Assembly (NCBI RefSeq): GCF_020404845.1 | Contig: NZ_JAIOJZ010000022.1 | Location: forward strand, 62,001-126,000 | Reading direction: 5' to 3' | DNA from: Streptomyces hyderabadensis | GTDB taxonomy: Bacteria; Actinomycetota; Actinomycetes; Streptomycetales; Streptomycetaceae | DNA: 64,000 bases | Part shown: positions 45,905-54,090 of the stretch, piece after piece | Numbering within the stretch: position 1 is the first letter of the stretch | How the letters are laid out: the number at the start of each line of letters is the position of its first letter | Made by a program: the position numbers and the translations under genes | Notes under the pieces: generated by a model | What the model was told of the DNA's origin: nothing | Databases searched by the model: none | Seen by the model: the letters and a program-made list of their open reading frames with translations, nothing else

Positions 45905-46318
45905 GTGTCTTACACCATCGAGGAACTTCTCGGCATTGAGAGCGCTACTCTCGAAGCGATCAAAGAGCTAAATCCCAAAGTCCACAACGCAGTCAACCAC
46001 TTTGACTATTATCACGAAGACCCCGAGGAGGGCATACCAGAGCCAACTGTAGAAATTCACTTTCACTGGTCCGCTGTTCTCGATGAGGATTGGGAGGATG
46101 GACCTGATGGCGACCCTCGGGAACTTTGGGTGTACCTGACGCCGAAACGTTGGGAGTTGGCTCACATCCTCGGCGACGGCAATGAAGATTTGCCCATAAT
46201 CCTCCCCGCTAGCACCAATCCGCGCCAAGCAGCAGAAACTCTGGTGAAGGTATTGACTGCCGAAATTCCCATCCCTGCGCATCTTCCGCAACCTCACCAG
46301 ATCTCAGACTCGCAGTAA
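45905..46318 (+). CDS. Small acidic protein of the element cargo, function unknown
   Basis: 137 residues from GTG 45905, five bases after GGGGG; an in-frame GTG at 45893 lacks such a site. Strongly acidic (YYHEDPEEGIPEPTVEIHFH, then DEDWEDGPDGDP), no membrane segment, mixed alpha/beta appearance, ending in NPRQAAETLVKVLTAEIP. Codon use is far less G+C biased than the chromosome, as in the other cargo genes. It converges on the DndB-like gene, 55 bp away. Size, charge and place suggest an immunity protein, antitoxin or inhibitor; this is inference only. Confidence 0.7.
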   Translation: MSYTIEELLGIESATLEAIKELNPKVHNAVNHFDYYHEDPEEGIPEPTVEIHFHWSAVLDEDWEDGPDGDPRELWVYLTPKRWELAHILGDGNEDLPIILPASTNPRQAAETLVKVLTAEIPIPAHLPQPHQISDSQ

Positions 46319-46373
46319 GCCGAAAGTGCCCCTCGACATACATCGAGGGGCAACAGTTCAGACAGGGTCGGCT

Positions 46374-47924
46374 CTACTTAGCATCGACGTCCGAGCACAG
46401 ATCCGCCCAAGTGTCGGAGAGGATCTTATTCAGAACGAAGCCGATCGTTGCAGCCGTATTCTGAGCCTGGCCTTCGACGATCGTCTTCTTCCCACCCTCT
46501 GTTCCATCCTTGATTTCCCGTGTCTTCTTCTTTCCGTCCTTATCCAGTTTGTATCCGGTCACCTCGATCCAATGCTTGCGATACCTAATCCAGTCGATCG
46601 ACGAGAGTCGCGTCTTGATTTCTTCGAGAGACAGCGCGGGAGTGGGAGGATTGGCCTTCGCGTCCTCGACCAGTTTTCGGTCTGCCTCGATCAATTCATT
46701 TGGTGTGGAGTGATCACTGGAAAGACCCAGTCCGGCACCCAATGGTTCTAGTTCATTACGCCTGGCTTCGTGATAGGCAAGCGCGATCGCCTTCTGTGCG
46801 AATGCCCATCCATGGATGTATAGACGTCGGTAGGCCTCGTGATGCTTCGGGGTGGGATCTGCCCATTGAGCGCCGAAGGTGTCGCCTAGCAGCGTGAGAA
46901 AGTCTCGGCAGTACGGCACAAACCGGTCGACATGGTGATGCTTAATTTGCTCCGGCTTTTTGCCGCCCTTGCAAATTACATTGAGGAGCATCTGATCCAT
47001 GGTCGAGAGGTCGACAATGTATTTAGTGGCTGTCTCTGAGGTTCCCCCAGTCCGACCGTCTGCAAGGCGGCCATCAAAGATGGTTCCCTTAACAGCCTTC
47101 TCCCTGATGATGGCGAGCGCAGACGAGTTGTCGAGGCGAGCGACGAGGTTCTTGTTCTTTTTCGACCCGCGCCCGTTTCGATCAGCGAAGCTCTGGCCCG
47201 CCTTGAGTTCGTCGACATTTAGTTCAATCTCAAGGGTGGTGCCGAAGGTGTCGAGCGCACCCGCCTTAATTGCCAAACCTGTCCCCGCAGCCTGAAAAAG
47301 TGCTGCTGTCTGCGTTTGCCCGTCGGACTGCATTACGGGAGATTTGGGCAAGTACAGCGTCCCGTAGAGAGCCATTTCATTGCTCTCATCGTACGCGACA
47401 AAGATCGTCTGCCCGAAGACGGAACTCGACTGCCATCCACTTACCGTCGGAAGATAAGCGACGCGCTCTCCACGGATGGCCTCGATGTTGTAGTTCCTGA
47501 AGTGCGTCAGGTTTTCCTTCTTCGCCCCCTTGAAATCCGATTGCGTTTGCTTATGCGCTTCGCGCATGCCGATTTCGTCATAGTCATCACCTGGCGGGTT
47601 CGCCGGATTATACCTGACGATTTCGGTGAATTGCCGAAGCGTTGGATGTAGCGTAGCGGTGATTCGATAGTTAGGCGAGGCCCCTTTGAGGGCGAGGATT
47701 ACCCCCGGGATTGCGTGACGCCGTCCGATTTCATGTTGGAACTCGTACTTGCTTCCAAGGAACGCTTCTTGAGCGGTCTTGTCACTCTGGAAACGAACAA
47801 TTTTGAGACCGAAGAACTTCGCATCCTCGGGGATCTCACTGTCCGGGATGAGGGTAGTTGACGGAATCATCGGAAAGCTCATGGGTGGCATCCTTTTCAT
47901 TTTCAACGAAGCGAGATTTTTCAT
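46374..47924 (-). CDS. DndB/DGQHR-like protein of the element cargo
   Basis: 516 residues from ATG 47924, which overlaps the upstream stop (ATGA); internal ATGs at residues 9, 12 and 15 are possible starts. SPVMQSDGQTQTAALFQAAG at 195-214 lines up with the DGQHR signature, here DGQTQ, and ELKAGQSFADRNGRGSKKNK (239 on) with the FaDlNr..k.sksL block of DndB and DGQHR proteins. DndB represses or modulates DNA phosphorothioation, and DGQHR proteins occur in several DNA-modification and defence loci. No dndA, C, D or E is present. The C-terminal half (LDLSTMDQML onward) is unfamiliar. G+C is about 55-58%. Confidence 0.68.
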   Translation of the reverse strand: MKNLASLKMKRMPPMSFPMIPSTTLIPDSEIPEDAKFFGLKIVRFQSDKTAQEAFLGSKYEFQHEIGRRHAIPGVILALKGASPNYRITATLHPTLRQFTEIVRYNPANPPGDDYDEIGMREAHKQTQSDFKGAKKENLTHFRNYNIEAIRGERVAYLPTVSGWQSSSVFGQTIFVAYDESNEMALYGTLYLPKSPVMQSDGQTQTAALFQAAGTGLAIKAGALDTFGTTLEIELNVDELKAGQSFADRNGRGSKKNKNLVARLDNSSALAIIREKAVKGTIFDGRLADGRTGGTSETATKYIVDLSTMDQMLLNVICKGGKKPEQIKHHHVDRFVPYCRDFLTLLGDTFGAQWADPTPKHHEAYRRLYIHGWAFAQKAIALAYHEARRNELEPLGAGLGLSSDHSTPNELIEADRKLVEDAKANPPTPALSLEEIKTRLSSIDWIRYRKHWIEVTGYKLDKDGKKKTREIKDGTEGGKKTIVEGQAQNTAATIGFVLNKILSDTWADLCSDVDAK

Positions 47925-48373
47925 TCCGCAGGTTCAGTCGCGAGCGGAATAAAGGGGATGTTGTCGGCATTCACGACCTGCGAAGGAACACTTCCAGCTC
48001 GACGCAACATTGGTGGCAACGTGATCATTTCAATGCCGAGATTGAGAGTCTCGTTAGTCTCAATGATCGAATCGGCAAATTCAAAGGCGGCGAGAACTGC
48101 ACGAACCTGTCGGCCAGGCGAACTCTTGCGTTCCATGGCTAGATAGGTAAGAACCTGACCCAACCCATTGTAGTCAGCCTGAATTTTGAATTCCCAGACT
48201 CGCAGAACGTTGTCCGCATCAACGGTCTTCATGTCGGCACGAAGGCCGACCTCCTGAAACGTCAACTCCGTCCGGACCAGGCGCTCCTGCGGCCTGAAGT
48301 CCTCGAGTCGTCGCGCATAGGTGTCTCGGATGGCGCACTCGTGAGCGTACCCATCTGCGAGATTCACCGTCAC
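47921..48373 (-). CDS. PD-(D/E)XK nuclease-like protein of the element cargo
   Basis: 150 residues from GTG 48373, directly after AAGGAGGAGAT; the frame is open further upstream to a TTG at 48439. TELTFQEVGLRADMKT, then VLRVWEFKIQADYNGLGQVL fits a PD-(D/E)XK core: Glu36, Asp47, Glu61-x-Lys63, and the QxxxY helix at Gln73/Tyr77. Restriction, repair and defence nucleases share this fold. No DNA-binding domain is visible, so specificity may come from the coupled DndB-like partner, whose ATG overlaps its stop. First gene of the cargo operon. Confidence 0.7.
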   Translation of the reverse strand: MTVNLADGYAHECAIRDTYARRLEDFRPQERLVRTELTFQEVGLRADMKTVDADNVLRVWEFKIQADYNGLGQVLTYLAMERKSSPGRQVRAVLAAFEFADSIIETNETLNLGIEMITLPPMLRRAGSVPSQVVNADNIPFIPLATEPAE

Positions 48374-48843
48374 ATCTCCTCCTTGTTCACTGGTCTCTTG
48401 AAGAGATGTCAGCTTCTCAGCATGGTGACGGCCTGTCAAACCTTGCTGGTGGCAGGGGCTTCAAGGGCGAGCGAGAGCTCCCGTACCCGTTGGGCTCAGG
48501 GCAGGGGACACTCTGCATGGGGCGCCATGGACCACTTGTGGATGGGCTTGCCGCCAAGCGTCGTCGCGAGGTCCTACCCCCAGTCCACGAGAGCCCACCG
48601 GAGCCATGTGCGCCACAGGCCGATGTTGATGAACTGTGTGACGGCACCGGCGACGTGGGGTGGGCAAACTATCCGTGAGACTGAGTTGGGGCGCGCCAAC
48701 CCAGCGCATCGGGAGCGGCAGCCGATGAGTGTGTAACTGCGTGACAACGCCCACGAACAACGACGAACAAGCCCGGACGTCTGCGGGCCGTCAGCGCAGG
48801 TAGAGCCCGCGCGAACTCAAGGCTGAGCCCGGACTCCAGTTGC
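48374..48843. other. 470-bp gap between cargo operon and attR
   Basis: Presumably holds the minus-strand promoter of the nuclease/DndB-like operon near 48380-48440. G+C rises again from about 48480, towards attR, which suggests backbone DNA. No coding frame is convincing. Confidence 0.5.
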
Positions 48844-48888
48844 TTCGGGACGAAGAGGTCGTGGGTTCAAATCCCGCCACCCCGACAG
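48844..48888. repeat. attR core (45 bp)
   Basis: Exact copy of 41868-41912. It lacks the 5' half of the tRNA, so it is not a gene. Confidence 0.95.
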
Positions 48889-48900
48889 TGAAGTACCAGG

Positions 48901-48947
48901 TCAGGGACCTGATCCGCAGTGCCGGTCGGGTCCCTGAGTTGTTTTCG
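48901..48947 (+). terminator. Original tRNA-Pro terminator, now beyond attR
   Basis: TCAGGGACC / GGTCCCTGA stem followed by GTTGTTTTC. In the uninterrupted chromosome it would directly follow the tRNA gene. Confidence 0.75.
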
Positions 48948-48972
48948 GGGTCGTGATTGCCGGTGTCCGGGG

Positions 48973-49908
48973 TCAGTGGTCGCCGGTGATGAAGGCGGTC
49001 AGTGCGGCGGCGACGGTGTCGGGCTGTTCGTCGGGGATGAAGTGGCCTGCGTGCGGCACGACGACGCCGGTGGCGTGGTTGGCCCAGGGGCGGAGGGACG
49101 CTGCCATGTCGGGGATGGAACCGTGGCTGCTGGAGACCCCGAGCACCGGGATCGTCAGGCGCTGCTGGTCCAGCGCCTCGCGGTTGCGCTGGGCCGACTT
49201 GGCGGCGTCCCGGTAGTAGGCCAGGGAGGCGCCGAGACCTCCGTCGGCGGCCACGGACCTGGCGTACTGCTCGATGTCGGCGTCGTCGAAGGTGTCGGGG
49301 GCGAGGGTCTTGGCCTTCAGGAACCAGCCGACGTACTCCCGTTCGCGGCCGGCGAGCAGTGTCTCGGGCAGGTCCGGCACGAGGTGGAAGGCGAAGTGCC
49401 AGGTCTTCCACGCCCGCTCGGGGTCGGTCGGGACGGCGTCGGGGAGTGTGACGCCCGGGATGCCGGCGTCGAGCAGCGCCAGGCCGTGCAACCGGCTCTC
49501 GTAGCGCAGGGCGAGGGAAAAGGCGACCCACGCACCGATGTCGTGGGCGACCAGCCAGTATGCCGGGACTCCCAGCGCCCCGACCGCGGCGTGGACGTGC
49601 GCGGCGACCGTGTGCGTGTCGTAGCTGATGACCGGGCGTTCGGAGTGGCCCTGACCCGGCAGGTCGATCGCGATGACCCGGAATCGGTCGGCCAGGGTGG
49701 GCATCACCTGGCGCCACGCCCACCAGGTCTGCGGGAAGCCGGCGAGCAGCACGACGGCCGGGCCGTCCGGCTGACCGCCCTCCACCGCGTGGAGCCGGAC
49801 GCCGCCCGCGTCGACCCAGCGGTGGGTGAATCCGTCCAGGTCGGGCAGCGGCAGGTCGCGGACCGGGTTGCCGGAGTCGCGGCGCGCACTTGCTGAGGCG
49901 GCGTTCAT
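48973..49908 (-). CDS. Alpha/beta hydrolase with Asp nucleophile
   Basis: 311 residues from ATG 49908 with GAAGGAGAACC upstream. LAGFPQTWWAWRQVM replaces the HGxP loop with AGFP, VAHDIGAWVAFSLALR holds the Asp nucleophile, and VVPHAGHFIPDEQPD the catalytic His. Epoxide hydrolase or dehalogenase-like. It is divergent from the TetR gene 336 bp away and is a likely target of it. Confidence 0.87.
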   Translation of the reverse strand: MNAASASARRDSGNPVRDLPLPDLDGFTHRWVDAGGVRLHAVEGGQPDGPAVVLLAGFPQTWWAWRQVMPTLADRFRVIAIDLPGQGHSERPVISYDTHTVAAHVHAAVGALGVPAYWLVAHDIGAWVAFSLALRYESRLHGLALLDAGIPGVTLPDAVPTDPERAWKTWHFAFHLVPDLPETLLAGREREYVGWFLKAKTLAPDTFDDADIEQYARSVAADGGLGASLAYYRDAAKSAQRNREALDQQRLTIPVLGVSSSHGSIPDMAASLRPWANHATGVVVPHAGHFIPDEQPDTVAAALTAFITGDH

Positions 49909-49997
49909 GGTTCTCCTTCACCGGCGTGCGGTGGGTTGGGTTGACGGTGGGGGGGAGGTGTCAGGGGTCTGGTTGGTGCGGTGCGGCGACCGCGGGC

Positions 49998-50109
49998 ACG
50001 CGGTGCGCGGTGCGCGGTGCGCGGTGCGCGGTAAGAGGTACGCGGTGCGCGGTGCGCGGTGCGCGGTGCGCGGTAAGAGGTACGCGGAAAGAGGTACGCG
50101 GTGCGCCGT
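49998..50109. repeat. 7-bp minisatellite (TGCGCGG)
   Basis: Tandem TGCGCGG units interrupted at regular places by TAAGAGGTACGCGG, giving a higher-order repeat. It lies between the hydrolase and its TetR regulator and is non-coding. Confidence 0.9.
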
Positions 50110-50160
50110 GCGCGTGTTGCTGTGACGGGGGCCGGGGATGTCCAGCAGCCGTCACCTACT

Positions 50161-50206
50161 CACCCTAGCTCATCTTGAACCAAGTAGTTCAAGATGAGCT
50201 AGGGTG
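50161..50206. promoter_or_regulatory. 46-bp perfect palindrome, candidate TetR operator
   Basis: Two 20-bp arms, CACCCTAGCTCATCTTGAAC and its exact complement, around CAAGTA. It ends 38 bp before the tetR start codon. Symmetry and position suggest the operator for the divergent TetR-hydrolase pair; it would also form a hairpin in the tetR leader. Confidence 0.75.
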
Positions 50207-50244
50207 GGTTCACCGAGCAGGCGGAGCAGGAGCGAGAGGTCGGC

Positions 50245-50877
50245 ATGGCAGGCAAGAAGCAGTTCGACGTCGCCACGGCGCTCGATGCCGCGATGGTCCA
50301 GTTCTGGCGGGCCGGCTACGCGGACACGTCGGTGGACGACCTGTCCCGGGCGACCGGGCTCAACCGCAGCTCCATCTACTCCTCCCTCGGCGACAAGGAC
50401 ACGCTCTTCCTGCGCTGCCTGGAGCGCTACACCACGCGGTACGGGGACAGGTACGACGCCGCGTTGTCCCGCGCCGCCGACCGGCCGCTGGAAGCCGTGC
50501 GGGCGTTCTTCGACATCACCCTGGAACGCATCGCGGACCCCGGCCTGCCCGACGGATGCCTCGTGGCCCAGACGGTCATGGCTACCCCGGTGCTCAGCGC
50601 GAACGTCGCGGAGCGGGCACGGGAGGCGATCGGGTTCCAGCATGCCCGGCTCCGGGCGGCGTTGCAGGCCGGTTCACTGCCCGACGACGTGGCCGAGTCC
50701 TTCGCCGGCCACCTTGCCGCCGTGAACCAGTCCCTCGCCGTCATGAGCAGGGCCGGGGCGAGCGCGGAGCAGTTGCGTGCCGTCGTCGACGTGGCCCTGG
50801 ACGCGCTCGCGCAGACCCTCGGCATGCGCGCGACGGCGGGTCGGTCATCTGCCGGTGTGCAGGGACGTCGTCGGTAG
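50245..50877 (+). CDS. TetR-family transcriptional regulator
   Basis: 210 residues from ATG 50245 after GCGAGAGGTC. The HTH is TSVDDLSRATGLNRSSIYSS, followed by LGDKDTLFLRCLERY, typical of the AcrR/YxaF-like TetR group. The ligand domain (TetR_C-like, with LPDGCLVAQTVMATPVLS) has no identifiable inducer. Convergent with vanS, overlapping its 3' end by 33 bp. Confidence 0.92.
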   Translation: MAGKKQFDVATALDAAMVQFWRAGYADTSVDDLSRATGLNRSSIYSSLGDKDTLFLRCLERYTTRYGDRYDAALSRAADRPLEAVRAFFDITLERIADPGLPDGCLVAQTVMATPVLSANVAERAREAIGFQHARLRAALQAGSLPDDVAESFAGHLAAVNQSLAVMSRAGASAEQLRAVVDVALDALAQTLGMRATAGRSSAGVQGRRR

Positions 50878-51931
50878 TTCCACCGTGATGCGGAGGCCGC
50901 CGGTGGGGCGGGGGGTCAGGGTGAGGGTGCCGTCGTGGGCCTGGGTGATGGTGTTGACGATGGCCAGGCCCAGGCCGACGCCCGGGTGGTCGGTGTGTAT
51001 GCGTTCGGTGCCGCGTTGGAAGGGTTCGGTGAGGGTCGCGGCCTGCTGGGGGCTGATCCGGTCGCCGGTGTTCTCGACGGTGAGCAGGGCGGTGCTCGGG
51101 CCGGGGGTGGTGTGGACCCGGACCCGGCCCCGGTCGGGGAGGTTGTGGACGATCGCGTTGTGGACGAGGTTCGTGGTCAGCTGCAGGAGGAGGGTCGGTG
51201 ATCCGACGGCGGGGGTCACGTCGCCGCCGGTTTCGAGGGTGACGCCGTGCTTCTCCGCGAGGGGGAGGAGGGTTTCGGTGGCTTCCTCCGCGAGGAGCGA
51301 CAGGTCGACGTGTTCCCGGGTGAAGGAGCGCTGGCCGGCGCGGCTGAGCAGGAGCAGGGCCTCGGTGAGGTCGATCGCCCGGGTGTTCACGGTGTGCAGG
51401 CGGCCGATGATCTCGTCGGTGTCCTGGTCCGGGTCGGTGCGGGCCACGTCGAGGAGGGCCTTCGAGATGGCCAGCGGGGTGCGCAGCTCGTGAGAGGCGT
51501 TGGCCGCGAAGCGCTGCTGTTCGGCCACGTGGGCTTCGAGGCGGGCAAGCATCGTGTCGAAAGCGTCGGCCAGCTCGCGGAACTCGTCCCTGCGGCCCGG
51601 CAAGTGGATCCGGTGTGACAGCGACCCGGCCTCGGCCGTGCGGGTGGCTTCGGTGATGCGGTCCAGGGGGGCGAGCATGCGCCCGGCGAGGAACCATCCG
51701 CCCACCAGGCCGAAGACCAGGAGGAACGCCATGACCACGGCTGCCGTCGGCGCGAAACTCCGGAGGAAGACCGTGCCCGGAGTCGCTGTCACCGACCCCC
51801 ATTCGTTGGTGATCAACCAGCCCTGCCGCACGAGGAACACTCCCACCGCCACGAGCAGCAGGGCGCCCGCGAGCATGAGGAACCCGGCGTAGCTGAGGGT
51901 GAGTTTGAGACGGACGCTCAGGCCGGGCCGT

Positions 51932-51939
<8 letters not shown>
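50845..51939 (-). CDS. vanS: Vancomycin-resistance sensor histidine kinase VanS
   Basis: 364 residues. Two membrane helices at about 16-38 and 62-84 enclose a short external loop of some 23 residues, as in S. coelicolor VanS, which binds vancomycin directly. Then a HAMP region, the H-box NASHELRTPL (His150), N-box NLVHNAIVHN and G-box HPGVGLGLAIVNT. It phosphorylates VanR when glycopeptide is present and dephosphorylates it otherwise. The start overlaps vanR by 8 bp. Confidence 0.95.
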
Positions 51940-52627
<688 letters not shown>

Positions 52628-52652
52628 GCCGTCGAGATTACGAGTGGCCACC

Positions 52653-52714
52653 TATCGTCGGCATATCGAAAACCGCATACGCGCCGACAACACCGCCTCG
52701 CCTTCACTGATCGT
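52653..52714 (+). promoter_or_regulatory. van promoter element, vanJ copy
   Basis: 62-bp element that begins TATCGTCGG and ends at the vanJ ATG. 44 of 62 positions are invariant among the three copies (vanJ, vanK, vanH). Conserved blocks are TATCGAAAA, CGCATACGC and CAAC. No Shine-Dalgarno sequence is visible before the vanJ ATG. Also serves as the region upstream of divergent vanR. Confidence 0.85.
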
Positions 52715-53896
52715 ATGCGTCACATCTCACCACCAGCTCCATCGACGGCAGCGGGGACTGGAACAGAAGCAGAGCCAGGAACAGAGACAGGAACAGGAAC
52801 AGAAACAGGCACGGGCACGGGCACGGGAGCGAGAACGGGAACGGAAGCGGCGGCGGCGGTGCGGAGTCTGCTGCCGCGCGGCGTGTTCCGTCGGGCCGTC
52901 CGGCCGGGGGGCCGACCGGGCGGCCGGCCCGGCCTCTGGCGGCGGGGCCCGGTGCTCACGGGGGCGGCGCTCCTGCTGGGGCTCGTCATGCTGCTGCACG
53001 CCGAGATCCCGAACCGCTTCGGGGCCCTCGGCAGTCTGGTGGAGACCTTCCTGCCGTGGTTCGGCATCTTCGTTCCCGTGCTGGCGGCCGGGGCGCTGTG
53101 GCGCCGCTCCCTCTCCGCGGTGATCGCGCTGGTGCTGCCGGTCACGGTGTGGCTGAGCCTCTTCGGCGGGCTGCTCGTCGACAAGTCCGAACCGGGCGGC
53201 GACCTCACCGTGGCCACCCACAACGTCGGTGCCGACAATCCGGACCCGGCCGGCACCGCCCGCGACCTGATCGGCTCCGGCGTGGACGTGCTGGCGTTGG
53301 AGGAGATCACCGAGGAGGACCGGGTTGTGTACGAGACGGAGCTGGCGGGGGCGTACCCGTACCACACGGTGCAGGGGACGGTCGGGCTGTGGAGCACACT
53401 GCCGCTGTCGGACACACGTCCCGTCGACATCGCGACGGACTACGGGCCGCTGGCGGACACCAAACCGGCCGACGTCCAACTGGCCGGCAACCGGGCGCTG
53501 CGCACCACGGTGGCCACGGACCAGGGCCCGCTGGTGGTGTACGTCGCCCACCTCGGCTCCGTACGGCTCACCCCCCGGGCGGGTTTCTGGACGGACTCCC
53601 GTGACCGGAACGCACAGGCACTCGGCCAGGTCCTCGCCGCCGACCGGAGTGAGCGGGTGATGCTCCTCGGCGACCTGAACGGCAGCCTGGACGACCGCGC
53701 GCTGGCGGGGATCACCTCGCGGCTGGACTCGGCCCAGGAGGAGGCCGGGGACGGGTTCGGCTTCAGCTGGCCGGCGAAGTTCCCGGTGGCGCGGATCGAC
53801 CAGATCCTGGTGCGCGGCGTGGAGCCGACCGGTTCGTGGGTGCTGCCCGCCACCGGCAGCGACCATCTGCCGGTGGCCGCCGGAATCAGCTGGTGA
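52715..53896 (+). CDS. vanJ: VanJ, membrane EEP-fold phosphatase for glycopeptide/teicoplanin resistance
   Basis: 393 residues from ATG 52715. An N-terminal Gly/Thr/Glu low-complexity stretch (15-45) and Arg-rich segment lead to three membrane helices (about 80-165), then an endonuclease/exonuclease/phosphatase domain outside the membrane: TVATHNVGADNPD, LALEEITEED, MLLGDLNGSLDD and PATGSDHLPVA (catalytic Asp-His). In S. coelicolor VanJ gives teicoplanin resistance and acts on undecaprenyl pyrophosphate-type lipids. Own promoter, VanR dependent. Confidence 0.93.
   Translation: MRHISPPAPSTAAGTGTEAEPGTETGTGTETGTGTGTGARTGTEAAAAVRSLLPRGVFRRAVRPGGRPGGRPGLWRRGPVLTGAALLLGLVMLLHAEIPNRFGALGSLVETFLPWFGIFVPVLAAGALWRRSLSAVIALVLPVTVWLSLFGGLLVDKSEPGGDLTVATHNVGADNPDPAGTARDLIGSGVDVLALEEITEEDRVVYETELAGAYPYHTVQGTVGLWSTLPLSDTRPVDIATDYGPLADTKPADVQLAGNRALRTTVATDQGPLVVYVAHLGSVRLTPRAGFWTDSRDRNAQALGQVLAADRSERVMLLGDLNGSLDDRALAGITSRLDSAQEEAGDGFGFSWPAKFPVARIDQILVRGVEPTGSWVLPATGSDHLPVAAGISW
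52759..52850. repeat. GGAACA/GGCACG hexamer repeat at the vanJ 5' end
   Basis: About 12 degenerate hexamers encode the Thr-Gly-Thr-Glu run of VanJ. Multiples of six keep the frame. Confidence 0.8.
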
Positions 53897-53940
53897 CCGT
53901 CGGCTGACGAGGGAGACGGGACCGTCCCCGGCCGGCTCGC

Positions 53941-54040
53941 GCGGAACATGTCGTCGGTGTGCGGAACGTATCGTCGGTGTGCGGAACGTATCGTCGGTGT
54001 GCGGAACGTATCGTCGGTGTGCGGAACGTATCGTCGGCGT
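53941..54040. repeat. Five tandem 20-bp repeats upstream of vanK
   Basis: Unit GCGGAACGTATCGTCGGTGT, starting at 53941, 53961, 53981, 54001 and 54021. The first differs at ACATG for ACGTA; the last changes to GGCGT and runs into the vanK promoter element. Each unit holds TATCGTCGG (TGTCGTCGG in the first), the first nine bases of that element. The period is about two helical turns, so all copies face the same side of the DNA. Confidence 0.95.
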
Positions 54041-54090
54041 ATCGAAAACCGCATACGCGTCGGCAACACCGCGCCGCCTTGACTGGCGGT
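54029..54090 (+). promoter_or_regulatory. van promoter element, vanK copy
   Basis: 62 bp from TATCGTCGG to the base before the vanK ATG; same spacing as the vanJ and vanH copies. Continuous with the last 20-bp repeat. Confidence 0.85.

Noticed and set aside
46374..48373. Standard Dnd phosphorothioation system
   Set aside because: Only a DndB-like protein is present; dndA, dndC, dndD and dndE are absent.
48406..48736. Plus-strand open frames between the cargo operon and attR
   Set aside because: No ribosome sites, no consistent codon bias, and no recognisable sequence.
48791..49921. Minus-strand open frame across attR into the hydrolase gene, with GVAGFEPTTSSSR
   Set aside because: The peptide is antisense tRNA-Pro translation, useful only for the attP reading of int; upstream it is an out-of-frame shadow of the hydrolase.
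53941..54040. Direct repeats upstream of vanK as a CRISPR array
   Set aside because: The units abut without spacers and there are no cas genes; they match the van promoter element.
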